Below the pieces are notes generated by a model, which searched no databases, was not told where the DNA came from, and worked only from the letters and a program-made list of their open reading frames with translations. This document shows positions 1-8,138 of a DNA stretch of 64,000 nt, piece by piece. Positions within the stretch are counted from its first letter, which is position 1; every line of letters starts with the position of its first letter. Position numbers and translations under genes: made by a program. Source of the stretch: an uncultured Bacteroidales bacterium (lineage in GTDB: Bacteria > Bacteroidota > Bacteroidia > Bacteroidales > Muribaculaceae); the NCBI GenBank assembly GCA_902774055.1, contig CACYGX010000003.1:50702-114701 (forward strand). The letters run 5' to 3'.

Positions 1-411
1 AGGCGTACGGGAGAGAAGGTAATTCACAACATAGAGCAGTGCTAATGAGAACAGGAACCAATAATAGGTCAACGATGAGATTGCCAATGACGGTATAGCA
101 TGGTGGCGGATTGCCAACAGCAGCTGGGCTATAACACCCCAAACGATACCAGCCAAAAAGAGTCGTCCTGCCTTGGTAAACGATTTTCTCGCATCGTACT
201 GCTTCCTGACCGTCAATGCGCCATTAACCATAAAAAACAAGGGAACGCCACAAGCACAGAAAAGCCACATCACCTGAGTGAACGTCGGGAGATAATACAC
301 TCCCTCCCGATAGCCGAAGTCAACCATTCTCACGTGATAGAGGACGACGAGAAAGGCCGCTAGTGCCTTTAATGCATCATAACCGAATATCCGTTCCTTA
401 ACTTCTGGCAT
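1..411 (-). CDS. Acyltransferase-3 family membrane protein, partial (C-terminus beyond the left edge)
   Basis: The first 137 codons read leftward as an open frame with no stop before the window edge. The start ATG lies two bases after the stop of the upstream GT2 gene, so the two are translationally close. The N-terminus reads MPEVKERIFGYDALKALAAF followed by LVVLYHV, which is the usual beginning of acyltransferase-3 (OafA/WcaH-like) integral membrane enzymes: an R/D-alpha-basic segment, then a first membrane helix carrying a conserved His. Further hydrophobic stretches follow (VMWLFCACGVPLFFMVNG, LFLAGIVWGVIAQLLL, YYWFLFSLALLYVVNYLL). Members of this family O-acetylate or O-acylate surface polysaccharide using acyl-CoA at the inner membrane. 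As the last visible gene of a polysaccharide operon, that is its likely job. The acceptor sugar cannot be deduced and roughly half the expected ~340 residues are missing. Confidence 0.8.
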   Translation of the reverse strand, partial: MPEVKERIFGYDALKALAAFLVVLYHVRMVDFGYREGVYYLPTFTQVMWLFCACGVPLFFMVNGALTVRKQYDARKSFTKAGRLFLAGIVWGVIAQLLLAIRHHAIPSLAISSLTYYWFLFSLALLYVVNYLLSRTP

Positions 412-413
412 TT

Positions 414-1337
414 TCAAACATACTTCGACACGAAGCGCGCAATATAGTAATTATGGCTTACAAGCCATGCAAACAGGCTCATCTTGAGAGACGAAATGCC
501 CGTTTTCTTGATATATTGTCCATCCCTGCGAATGATTTCTTGAAGGAGCTGGACGCTCGAGTTATGAGGATAACCATTTCTTGCAGCAGCATAAAGCAAT
601 TGGGTCATTTCACAGGCAAATCTGGCATGCGCGACTTCACGATATTCGGGCCAGGACTTCTTAACGTCACTACAGATGGAATCCCAAGTCGTGTAAGCCG
701 AAAACTTCATTCCATTGAACGACTGACGCGAAATACTGTTCGGATTCACCCTATAATGATAGAAACCCTTATTGAGCACGCAAATTTTCTCAGCACGCTG
801 CAAAACCTGCCATACCATCAAAGCATCCTCGCCATAGCATACTCCCGCATCAAACGACAAACCTTCGAACAAAGACCGCCTAATCATCTTGTCCCACAAT
901 GAGCCTCGGAACGTGATATGCTCAAGGAACAGTTTCACTGCCTGCTGACGGGTATAGACAATTGTGCCGTCGCCGTCAGTTTTCCCAAACATTTTGTAAG
1001 AGACAATATCGTAATTGCCCACCGTTTGCTCGTTGATCAAGGATTCCACCGTATCTGGCTCAATCCAGTCATCGCTATCGATAAACAGGACCCATTCGCC
1101 TCTTGCTTTTTTCAGCAACTGGTTGCGGGTCTCGGCAACGCCGCCATTGGCCTTGCTGTACACCTCGATGCGTTTATCCTGTCTAGCCAGTTCCAGCAGG
1201 ATATCCCACGAGCCATCAGTCGAACCGTCGTTGATAAGAACGATTTGCAGGTCAGTATATGTCTGGCCAGTAAGCGATTGCACACATTCCTTCAAGAATG
1301 GCGCAGAATTATAAACTGGGACGAGGATAGATACCAT
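414..1337 (-). CDS. Family 2 glycosyltransferase
   Basis: This is a 307-residue GT-A fold glycosyltransferase. The N-terminus MVSILVPVYNSAPFLKECV is the classic GT2 opening, followed by VLINDGSTDGS (nucleotide-binding Asp) and FIDSDDWI near residue 90, the metal-binding DxD-type motif. It probably adds one sugar from a nucleotide-sugar donor to a lipid-linked repeat unit on the cytoplasmic face of the inner membrane. No membrane segments are obvious, although the C-terminus (SLFAWLVSHNYYIARFV) may be a membrane-associating helix. It lies nine bases after the preceding glycosyltransferase and two bases before the acyltransferase. Donor and acceptor specificity are unknown. Confidence 0.88.
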   Translation of the reverse strand: MVSILVPVYNSAPFLKECVQSLTGQTYTDLQIVLINDGSTDGSWDILLELARQDKRIEVYSKANGGVAETRNQLLKKARGEWVLFIDSDDWIEPDTVESLINEQTVGNYDIVSYKMFGKTDGDGTIVYTRQQAVKLFLEHITFRGSLWDKMIRRSLFEGLSFDAGVCYGEDALMVWQVLQRAEKICVLNKGFYHYRVNPNSISRQSFNGMKFSAYTTWDSICSDVKKSWPEYREVAHARFACEMTQLLYAAARNGYPHNSSVQLLQEIIRRDGQYIKKTGISSLKMSLFAWLVSHNYYIARFVSKYV

Positions 1338-1346
1338 TAACTATAT

Positions 1347-2552
1347 TTAATGCTTAGGGTGTTCGGCAAGCCAGCGCTGCTGGGCTTCTAGCAGATGATT
1401 GAGCAAGGATTCGGCAGCTGCGGTGCCATTGAAATGAGAGCGAACAAATTCACAACCAGCCTTTGCGATGGTCTCCAGTTCCTGTTGATGCTCAGGCTGC
1501 TGGTAATAACTGATCTTGGCTTTCAAATCATCGAGTGTGCCATCATATCCGATGTAATGCACACCTTCTTTCAAGCCGTAATCCTCATAATAGCCGACGG
1601 TTTGTCCAATATAAGCACAACCGCTTGCCATTCCCTCGACAAAACCGATGCCAGGCAGTCCGACAATCTCCTCGCCGACCACACACATCTTGTAGTCATT
1701 GAATTTCTCCACCATATCAAAGGAGTAGTACTTCTTTTGGCGACCCAAGAAGAACTTATCATGAATACGATTGAATTTTTTCCTCAAAGGGCTTACCGAA
1801 TTGCTGACATCATAGGGTTTATCATCAGCCAGGAAATCGCTATTGAATGAGTCCACCCACGGCTTGAGTTCCTCGGCATTATCATAAATCTGTTTCCGCG
1901 CCGGCTGCAAGCACTGGGTTCCGTAATACTTTATGATGTAGAGCGGATAAGTGACAGTACCTACCGAAACAGCCTTGTTCTGTCGTTCGGCAAAAGGTTT
2001 AATGACCTTAAACCTCTCGGCAAACACAAAGGGGATAACCAGGTATTGCTTATCGAACCAGCCAAAGTAATCATTAAAGCCAGCAAACCGTTCTTGCATA
2101 TTACTCTCATTATACATCAGGTCGGGCCGCAACTGCTCAATAACCGATGCATTATCTAACGAGAAGTGCAATTGGCTCAAGGCGATGAATGAATCGGGAC
2201 GTTTTTTGAAATCAAATTCATGACCAAACAGTTGGTACATGATAATCAGGTCATCATGCCTGAGTTCATTCTCCCTCTTGAGGACTTTGATTTTCTTCCG
2301 CGGTATCCCGTTCTTTTTCATCACGAAATAATGCTCAAGAAAACGGAAGGACTGCAAGAAGCGGCTACGGGTCTTATAGGACAACGACAAGCCGCGCTCG
2401 TTGATGTAGGAGCACACCTCAACGTCATCCCGTGAGAGCAAGTAGTCAAGGAAATACTTATGTTTGAGGGCAACGGACTGTTTGAAGAGGATCTTGTTGA
2501 TCGTCTTCACCAGGAACTCGTTACCATGAAGGTTGACAAATACAATACGCAT
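1347..2552 (-). CDS. GT4-like glycosyltransferase
   Basis: This 401-residue protein has a Rossmann-like start (MRIVFVNLHGNEFLVKTI). Its C-terminal block, GLPGIGFVEGMASGCAYIG followed by a YYxDYGLxxGVHY segment, matches the donor-binding end of GT-B glycosyltransferases, where an acidic residue and the EGMASG turn contact the nucleotide sugar. The middle is divergent and I cannot assign a sugar. There are no membrane helices. It sits between a nucleotidyltransferase-like gene (23 bases upstream) and a GT2 gene (nine bases downstream), so it is part of the same polysaccharide operon and probably builds the repeat unit. The family call is moderately secure from the C-terminal motif alone. Confidence 0.72.
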   Translation of the reverse strand: MRIVFVNLHGNEFLVKTINKILFKQSVALKHKYFLDYLLSRDDVEVCSYINERGLSLSYKTRSRFLQSFRFLEHYFVMKKNGIPRKKIKVLKRENELRHDDLIIMYQLFGHEFDFKKRPDSFIALSQLHFSLDNASVIEQLRPDLMYNESNMQERFAGFNDYFGWFDKQYLVIPFVFAERFKVIKPFAERQNKAVSVGTVTYPLYIIKYYGTQCLQPARKQIYDNAEELKPWVDSFNSDFLADDKPYDVSNSVSPLRKKFNRIHDKFFLGRQKKYYSFDMVEKFNDYKMCVVGEEIVGLPGIGFVEGMASGCAYIGQTVGYYEDYGLKEGVHYIGYDGTLDDLKAKISYYQQPEHQQELETIAKAGCEFVRSHFNGTAAAESLLNHLLEAQQRWLAEHPKH

Positions 2553-2575
2553 ATTCAGTTGTTGGAATTATCCAT

Positions 2576-3265
2576 TCAATTTCTTTTAAACAGCGCGTCT
2601 ATACTCCAGTCCTGATAATCATCAATCTGGATGGGCCTGAAAATCTTTTTATCAAGCAACATCGCATAGATGATGTGGGACAGATACAAGGGGGAGTAGT
2701 CCCTAAGGCGGTCATAATAGCGGCAGAACTCCTGAGCGTCCTCAAAGCAATAGCCACCGGCACTGAAGAAATGGCTTACCACCCGTTTCTCAATGATGTT
2801 TGTCACGTAGAACATATCATCGACAGCCACATAGCTCTTGTGCTGCGGATCAACAAGCGGAAGGTTCTCGAGTGCATAGATGGCCACGCCATTCTGCGGC
2901 AAAATCTCATCGGTCGTGAAATAGCAGTCCGCATCCTTGATAAACACGATGCCCTTGATGTCATTCAGCCTGATAGCTTGGGTCACAGTCTCGGCCTGAC
3001 TGGTGGTGGGCTGGTCAAGGATTGTGACGTGGGCATTGGTGAGTCCGTGCTTGCGGAACTGCATCGAGAGTTGCTCGCTGAGCATGAAGCGTTCCTCATG
3101 CTCCCGAAGGATGACAAAATAAATGTCCTTGATTTCGCTTAATGGCAGGCCGGTGATAGCCTTCACACAGAACATCGTCCCCTCGTCGTCAAAGCGGAAG
3201 GGCTGAGGCAACTTGTGGATATCGGCATGAGAGGCGGCGATGGGCACAATCAGAGTCATCATCAT
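2576..3265 (-). CDS. Nucleotidyltransferase-like (GT-A fold) protein of the polysaccharide operon
   Basis: This 229-residue soluble protein opens with TLIVPIAASHADIHKLPQPF and carries IVFIKDADCYF near residue 110, where the KDADC patch resembles the metal-binding Asp pair of sugar nucleotidyltransferases or GT-A enzymes. A canonical GxGxR-type nucleotide loop is not visible, so it may be a degenerate or unusual member. Three consecutive ATG codons (3265, 3262, 3259) are possible starts; the first is used here. It lies 17 bases after the kinase-like gene. The context (kinase, HAD enzyme, second nucleotidyltransferase) suggests a role in making or transferring an activated non-sugar substituent, but the activity is not proven by the sequence. 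Confidence 0.55.
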   Translation of the reverse strand: MMMTLIVPIAASHADIHKLPQPFRFDDEGTMFCVKAITGLPLSEIKDIYFVILREHEERFMLSEQLSMQFRKHGLTNAHVTILDQPTTSQAETVTQAIRLNDIKGIVFIKDADCYFTTDEILPQNGVAIYALENLPLVDPQHKSYVAVDDMFYVTNIIEKRVVSHFFSAGGYCFEDAQEFCRYYDRLRDYSPLYLSHIIYAMLLDKKIFRPIQIDDYQDWSIDALFKRN

Positions 3266-3282
3266 TTCAAGTGCATTTAAGA

Positions 3283-4152
3283 TTAATTATAGGATTCTAA
3301 CTGACCCGCTATCACTCGTTTGATATAAGCGATAACCTTCTCGTCATGACCATATTGCAAGATGCGCAGGAAGTTCATCAGCTGCAAGGGCATGTAATAC
3401 TGCCTGTACCACTGATAACGGCTCGTGAAGTACTCATCGATGGCTTTATCAATCTTCTCGCTCACGATGCTCAAGCGAACTTTGTCAAACGGCTTGTTGT
3501 ACATCAACGTGGACCACAAGTAGGCCGTGTCTTGTCTGATCTTGACGATATCGAGCAAAGGAGACTCGATGAACGAGTCCAGGAAATCAATGAGATAATA
3601 ATTATTACCATTGAACAGGATATTGCTGAACGTCAAGTCGCCATGACAGGTGCCCACAGGCATCACCATGTCTCCTACCCCGTCCATCACGGCCTGGGAG
3701 CGATTAACCAGTTCGAGGGCTTCACGGTCATCCTTCAAGTGGGCGTTATTGGCCACTTTACGGGCCACATCAGCCATCTTGTCGGTGAGAATGTGTGAAG
3801 GAACGGTTTGCATCGTCGATGCGTTTATCTCCAGGTCAATGAAGTATTCGATAGCGCCTATCAGGTACTTGATTTGTTCAAACCCTGCATTCTCAAAATA
3901 CTCCACGTAGTTTTTGGAGTAAATATACTCCATCTTGATAACAGCATCGCTATCAGTCTGCTCTACAGCAAAAACCTTGGGCACGCGTATATTTTGATAC
4001 TCCCTATTGGAAGCCGCTATCTGTTTATTGGCTTGATTGACAAGACGTGGCACGTAGCCAGCGTCATGCGTGCTCTTGTGGATATGAAGTTCATTGTCCT
4101 CATACACAATAGCAATATCACAACCTGAATGGCCTTGAATATCGAGTTTCAT
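3283..4152 (-). CDS. Choline/aminoglycoside-kinase-fold phosphotransferase
   Basis: This 289-residue protein has the catalytic signature of the APH/choline kinase fold: TCHGDLTFSNILF (residues about 167-180, catalytic Asp and downstream Asn), then YLIDFLDSF (metal-binding IDF-D). It would phosphorylate a small alcohol or sugar using ATP in the cytoplasm. Choline kinase LicA, which belongs to a phosphocholine-decoration route in other bacteria, is of this fold and size, but specificity cannot be read from the motifs. The gene is 18 bases downstream of the HAD gene and 17 bases upstream of the nucleotidyltransferase-like gene. A kinase, a phosphatase and two nucleotidyltransferases in one stretch suggest synthesis of an activated phospho-substituent for the polysaccharide. 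Confidence 0.75.
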   Translation of the reverse strand: MKLDIQGHSGCDIAIVYEDNELHIHKSTHDAGYVPRLVNQANKQIAASNREYQNIRVPKVFAVEQTDSDAVIKMEYIYSKNYVEYFENAGFEQIKYLIGAIEYFIDLEINASTMQTVPSHILTDKMADVARKVANNAHLKDDREALELVNRSQAVMDGVGDMVMPVGTCHGDLTFSNILFNGNNYYLIDFLDSFIESPLLDIVKIRQDTAYLWSTLMYNKPFDKVRLSIVSEKIDKAIDEYFTSRYQWYRQYYMPLQLMNFLRILQYGHDEKVIAYIKRVIAGQLESYN

Positions 4153-4170
4153 TGTTTGATAAGTCAGTGT

Positions 4171-4725
4171 TTAGAGCTGAATCTTAATATAGTTGGCACC
4201 ACAAGCCTGTGCAGCAAGTAGGCCTACCGCAGAGTCTTCGAAGATGAGCGTTTCGCTGGGGCTAACCCCCATGCGGTTCATCACCGTGTTGTATATCTCA
4301 GGGGACGGTTTGCCTTCCACGACATCCTCGCCAGCCAGCACAAGGTCAAATTCCTCAGTTATCCCAAAGTGGTTCAACGCATTAGATAAATTTTTACCTC
4401 GTGCCGTTGATGCGACAGCGGTCTTGCCTCCACTCTGACGGAACATCCTGATGAAATCCAGCAACGGACGGTTCAGTTCCAGCATATTGAAATAAGCAGG
4501 ATAGCAATTACCCTTGAGTTCGCGGATACGCTTGCGAATTTCGCCGTCAGCAATACCCATCGTTTCCATGAATTTGTCAAATCTCATACCGTAGCAGCCA
4601 CGGTACTGCTCCTCGGTCAAAGTCATGCCACACTGGCCGAAGGCCTCGCGATAGGCATGATAATTGGCCTGAAAAGTATTGACCAAGGTGCCGTCAAAGT
4701 CGGTAATCAACAGTTTGATTTCCAT
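4171..4725 (-). CDS. HAD-superfamily hydrolase (beta-phosphoglucomutase-like)
   Basis: This is a protein of about 184 residues. Motif I reads LLITDFDGTLVNT (nucleophile and acid/base Asp both present), a cap domain follows, motif II/III lies around VASTARGKNLSNAL, and motif IV reads LIFEDSAVGLLAA. That is the layout of HAD-IA phosphatases and mutases of the beta-phosphoglucomutase type. The ATG at 4725 is chosen as start because MEIKLLITDFDG is a typical beginning. An upstream GTG at 4734 would overlap the stop of the preceding gene by four bases and cannot be excluded. The enzyme probably dephosphorylates or isomerises an intermediate made by the neighbouring kinase and nucleotidyltransferases. 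Confidence 0.82.
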   Translation of the reverse strand: MEIKLLITDFDGTLVNTFQANYHAYREAFGQCGMTLTEEQYRGCYGMRFDKFMETMGIADGEIRKRIRELKGNCYPAYFNMLELNRPLLDFIRMFRQSGGKTAVASTARGKNLSNALNHFGITEEFDLVLAGEDVVEGKPSPEIYNTVMNRMGVSPSETLIFEDSAVGLLAAQACGANYIKIQL

Positions 4726-4730
4726 ATCAA

Positions 4731-5468
4731 TCACGATTGCTGTGCCTGCAGGAACTCCTCTGGGGTGCCATAGGAGTGGTATTCCTCCATCGTCGCCAAG
4801 CGTACCGTTTTCCCCTCGGCGAGCAAGTAATTATAGAGCAACGACACATAGAACTCAGCCTTGCCGTGTGTGCCATCATCAAGCAGCTGGTGGGCAATGC
4901 GCTTGAAGTCCTTGCCGCTACCGAAGAAGTATGCGCCACACAACGCGTGGTTAGAGATGGGCTCTTTCTCGGCTGTACGCGTCACTCGCCCCTCCTCATC
5001 GACCTGGGCATAGCTGTAACGCGGGTCATTAGACTCAAAGGACACCAGCGCGCCGCCATCGGCATCACACTCATCGACCGACAAGGCTTTAGCGACCAAC
5101 TCATTGTAGGCCTTACTACGGAATTCCAGGTCGCAATCCATCACGACAATTGCGTCGTCATCGGCTATTGCCGGCTCTGCCACAAGGCAGGTCTCCACGG
5201 CTCCACGAGTCGTCTTGAGTACCGAGAAGATGCGAGCCTCGGGAAGGATATCCTTAATGAGTTGATCGATGTGCTGATTGTCGATGTGTTCTTGACGAAC
5301 AATAAAGCTATACTTCATCTCCACGCCATCGATGGCCACGCTGCCTATCGCCCTCTGGAACAGGGGCACACCATTCAACTCGACGAGCGGCTTGGGTGTC
5401 GTCCACCCTGCACGGGCAAAACGTGATCCCTCGCCTGCCATCGGCATGATGATGTGTAATTGTCTCAT
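4731..5468 (-). CDS. Sugar-phosphate/alcohol-phosphate nucleotidyltransferase
   Basis: This 245-residue protein has the nucleotidyltransferase signature at its N-terminus: IIMPMAGEGSRFARAG (a GxGxR-type loop binding the NTP), then TTPKPLVELNG with the conserved Lys. AIVVMDCDLEF (near residue 110) supplies the metal-binding Asp pair. The family couples NTP and a phosphorylated sugar or alcohol to give an NDP-activated compound and pyrophosphate. The gene follows the pyruvyltransferase by 18 bases and precedes the HAD gene by five. A second, sequence-related nucleotidyltransferase stands at 15936-16634 next to inositol-phosphate synthase, so this one may activate a similar polyol phosphate; that is inference. 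Confidence 0.82.
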   Translation of the reverse strand: MRQLHIIMPMAGEGSRFARAGWTTPKPLVELNGVPLFQRAIGSVAIDGVEMKYSFIVRQEHIDNQHIDQLIKDILPEARIFSVLKTTRGAVETCLVAEPAIADDDAIVVMDCDLEFRSKAYNELVAKALSVDECDADGGALVSFESNDPRYSYAQVDEEGRVTRTAEKEPISNHALCGAYFFGSGKDFKRIAHQLLDDGTHGKAEFYVSLLYNYLLAEGKTVRLATMEEYHSYGTPEEFLQAQQS

Positions 5469-5486
5469 TTTATCGTTGATTACTCG

Positions 5487-6566
5487 TCAATTACCTAAAG
5501 CGGTAGTGAGAAAATCCATGCTCCCCTGTCTATCGGACGTAACACGCTGTTGCACGACCTGCCAGTCGATGTCTTGTTCACTGGGCTCGACAGGAGCAGT
5601 ATCGGACGACTGCCTGTGTTCCAACCCCAGAGACTTGAGAAAGTCGGTCATGCGGGTAATACCTCGACTTGGATTCGATAAGGTATAAAATTCTCGTTCA
5701 AACAGTATGCTGAACACTGTGCCGTGAAACGAGTCGGTGACCACCATTGTGGCGTTCTTGATCATCGCCAGCCACTGCTCGACCGAGAGTTGTGATTTCC
5801 AGCCGGCCGAGAAATAGCGCACATTCAGGCCGTGCTTTTCAGCCACCTGATTGAAAAAGGCTTCTTTTGCCGGAGTGATATCCAAGCAATATACTGCCAG
5901 ATAGGGTTCACGAACATCCCAATCCTTGTCGATGATTTCGTTATAATCATCGGCCGTCAGCAGCATGGTCGGGTCAAGGACGCGCACCGCATCAATGCCC
6001 AAATAGTCATGGCATAACTTAACACCACTCGTTTCTCTCACCGAGATGGCATCCATCTGCTGGGCCAGTGCGGCACATGTAGCGGTCTGGCTCTCAGTGT
6101 AATCCCACTCGTCCACGCCGAACGAGGCCCCATAGGCCACACGTTTCAAGGGGAGTCCCTGGGCAAACTGCAGGTACATATCCTCGATGTGGTCGCCGTT
6201 GTAGGCCGCGCGCCACACTTGGTCGCTACCCACCACGATAGCATCCAGGTCATACTTATTCACCAGGCTGCGCTTGTAGTCCCACATCACTTGTGTCTTG
6301 TCGATGCGGTGTTCAATAAACTGTCCCATCAACTCGTTGCGCAATGCGCCACAGTAACGGGTTGGGTACTTTATCTTCTTGCCAAGCAAACGCTTAACGG
6401 CCACTCGAAGCCAATTAAAGGTGAAATGGAGTGTCGAGTAACGCTGATAGGCATCGATTGTGATGGGTTCATGGCCCATTCTCTTGAGAACCTGCTGCAA
6501 AGCCCAGTTCTGCAAGATGCCACCATAATTCATTTCGAGTGGCTGAGTGACGATACCGATGCGCAT
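5487..6566 (-). CDS. Polysaccharide pyruvyl transferase family protein
   Basis: This 359-residue protein matches the polysaccharide pyruvyltransferase family (CsaB/WcaK-like). It begins MRIGIVTQPLEMNYGGILQN, the typical YGxxLQxxAL start, continues with IVVGSDQVWR (the conserved GSDQxW motif) and has TDSFHGTVFSILF near residue 280 (the SFHGxxxS motif). Such enzymes transfer pyruvate from phosphoenolpyruvate to a sugar hydroxyl pair as a ketal, adding negative charge to exopolysaccharide or cell-wall polymers. The start codon is preceded directly by a heptamer repeat (6567-6592). The gene is the second of the leftward polysaccharide operon. The family assignment is strong; the sugar accepting pyruvate is unknown. 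Confidence 0.9.
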   Translation of the reverse strand: MRIGIVTQPLEMNYGGILQNWALQQVLKRMGHEPITIDAYQRYSTLHFTFNWLRVAVKRLLGKKIKYPTRYCGALRNELMGQFIEHRIDKTQVMWDYKRSLVNKYDLDAIVVGSDQVWRAAYNGDHIEDMYLQFAQGLPLKRVAYGASFGVDEWDYTESQTATCAALAQQMDAISVRETSGVKLCHDYLGIDAVRVLDPTMLLTADDYNEIIDKDWDVREPYLAVYCLDITPAKEAFFNQVAEKHGLNVRYFSAGWKSQLSVEQWLAMIKNATMVVTDSFHGTVFSILFEREFYTLSNPSRGITRMTDFLKSLGLEHRQSSDTAPVEPSEQDIDWQVVQQRVTSDRQGSMDFLTTALGN

Positions 6567-6592
6567 TTTAGGCTTTAGGTTTTAGGCTTTAG
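6567..6592 (-). repeat. CTAAA(A/G)C heptamer tandem repeat abutting a start codon
   Basis: On the minus strand CTAAAGC, CTAAAAC, CTAAAGC and CTAAAA follow each other in a seven-base period and end exactly at the ATG of the pyruvyltransferase gene. The same heptamers recur at about 52330-52555 and 55925-56095 in this window. It occupies nearly all the gap between two operon genes. Confidence 0.8.
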
Positions 6593-6606
6593 TGGCGTGG
6601 TGCTGT

Positions 6607-7596
6607 CTATCCGTTTCTCTTCTCGTAATACCATGCGTAGGCTGAGTAGAGCACAGTATACAGCCATGGCAGTCGATAGAACATAATGAGGGCACGCTTG
6701 ACCATCCACGGCAATTGGCAATTCTTGAGTTCTTCGACCGTCTGGCCAAAGATGGATGCCACACGCTGATTCACGCCGGCGGCAAAGGTCGTTTTGCGGG
6801 CGCGGTATCTGGTGTTGAGCATCATCTTGTAGGTATACAGCAAGCACCACGAGCGATAGCGCGTGTCGTGCTTGGGCAGGTCGTTCAAGCACATCAGGAA
6901 GGTGTCCAGCCGCTCCACAATCGTGTCGTTCACGCCATCCTGGTCGTGGGTCATCGAGCCAGACCTCACGCGGTAACCATAAAGGGGCTGTTCCACCACG
7001 ATGGCCTGCCGCATGCCGACACACAGACGTGTGAGCCACTCAATATCCTCGGCGGCAATCGACTTAAACCGTTCTGACCCGATAAATTCCCGCTTGAACA
7101 GCTTGGCCCATACCACAGGGTAGCCAAACTGGTTGCCCCTGAACAAATAGCTCATGTATTGCTCCTGGCTGTAATAGTTCACAGAGGGCACGGGGGATGC
7201 AGACTGCAGCGGGATCAACGGCTCCTCGTCGCCGAAAGCCACGGCGCGACCCATAGCGAAGTCGCACTGCTCACCACGCTGGGACAATGCGTCGTGCAGG
7301 CGTTGCAACATATCAGGCGCCACCACATCGTCGGCGTCAACAAAACAGATATATTCGCCCGTTGCAGCCTCCAGCGCGACATTGCGCGACACGGCGACAC
7401 CGGCATTGCTCTGGTGAATGACCCTAACGCGCTCGTCGCTGGCAGCGACAGCATCGCACATATTGCCAGACCCATCGGTAGATCCGTCATCGACCAGCAG
7501 GAGCTCAAAGTCCCGATAAGTCGACGCAAGGATACTCTCGAGGCATTCTCCCAAGTACTGCTCGACATTATAAACAGGAACAACTACCGAAATCAT
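6607..7596 (-). CDS. Family 2 glycosyltransferase, first gene of the polysaccharide operon
   Basis: This 329-residue protein starts MISVVVPVYNVEQYLGECLE, followed by LLVDDGSTDGSG and ICFVDADDVV near residue 90 (DxD-type metal site), so it is a GT-A fold GT2 glycosyltransferase. The C-terminal segment (WMVKRALIMFYRLPWLYTVLYSAY) is hydrophobic and basic and probably sits on the inner membrane. It is the first gene downstream of the promoter at 7835-7866, with an approximately 230-base leader. It likely initiates or extends the repeat unit; its substrate is unknown. No flippase, polymerase or initiating phosphoglycosyltransferase is visible in the window, so the locus continues to the left or relies on genes elsewhere. 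Confidence 0.9.
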   Translation of the reverse strand: MISVVVPVYNVEQYLGECLESILASTYRDFELLLVDDGSTDGSGNMCDAVAASDERVRVIHQSNAGVAVSRNVALEAATGEYICFVDADDVVAPDMLQRLHDALSQRGEQCDFAMGRAVAFGDEEPLIPLQSASPVPSVNYYSQEQYMSYLFRGNQFGYPVVWAKLFKREFIGSERFKSIAAEDIEWLTRLCVGMRQAIVVEQPLYGYRVRSGSMTHDQDGVNDTIVERLDTFLMCLNDLPKHDTRYRSWCLLYTYKMMLNTRYRARKTTFAAGVNQRVASIFGQTVEELKNCQLPWMVKRALIMFYRLPWLYTVLYSAYAWYYEKRNG

Positions 7597-7834
7597 CTAG
7601 ATAAAAGTGATGACTTTTGCGCTTCATTTACGGGTAAAAACCCGATAAAAACCTCGTGATGCAGACATACAACAAGGGTCACCAATTCTCATGGAATCAG
7701 AGCACCAATGGAGAGCGGGTAAAGCTGCGGACACTATCGCAGTAGTCATTATCAGCAAGTTACCTGTTTTATGTCATGACTGGGGCACGAGCTCATGCTG
7801 CCAAGGGGCAGGCATTTCTCGACCAATCAACTTG

Positions 7835-7866
7835 CAAAAGTAAGTTATTTCCTCGAGACATGCAAA
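7835..7866 (-). promoter_or_regulatory. Bacteroidetes-type promoter for the polysaccharide operon
   Basis: On the minus strand TTTG (7866-7863) is followed after 20 bases by TACTTTTG (7842-7835), which fits TTTG-N19/21-TAnnTTTG. It would give a leader of about 230 bases before the GT2 start at 7596. The leader holds a CGGGTTTTTACCCG hairpin close to the gene. I see no gene in the rest of 7597-7834. Confidence 0.6.
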
Positions 7867-7981
7867 TTTGACAAAAAAAACTCCATTTACATCTTTTAAA
7901 AACAAATAGACGGTGAGAACAAGCAAAATTTCAAAAAAGTACCAACTAATAAAAGTCTGTTGTCATTTTCACAAAAAAAAC

Positions 7982-8012
7982 TTGCAAATCATCTAAACTT
8001 CATATAATTTTG
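7982..8012 (+). promoter_or_regulatory. Bacteroidetes-type promoter for the giant LRR gene
   Basis: TTG at 7982-7984 and TAATTTTG at 8005-8012 are separated by 20 bases, matching the Bacteroidetes sigma consensus. The start codon at 8139 is about 120 bases downstream. This promoter and the leftward one at 7835-7866 diverge within a 540-base intergenic region. Confidence 0.65.
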
Positions 8013-8138
8013 CGGGTAGAATTCATGTATTAAAAGTGCATGTCTTAGTAATCAGGTTTATCATCGATATTCCAGGATGACTAATTTGCAGCGATTTCAA
8101 GGATTGAATATAACGACCATTATTAAATATTTACGATT

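Noticed and set aside
100-363. Rightward open frame of 87 codons at the left edge
   Set aside because: It is the antisense shadow of the acyltransferase gene, whose leftward reading has a family-typical start and membrane helices.
1-7596. UpxY/UpxZ-type capsule control
   Set aside because: No NusG-like antiterminator gene or invertible promoter is visible in this part of the window.
7740-7830. Leader peptide of about 13 codons in the polysaccharide operon leader
   Set aside because: A short ATG frame exists on the minus strand, but no stalling motif or terminator pair is clear and such frames occur by chance.
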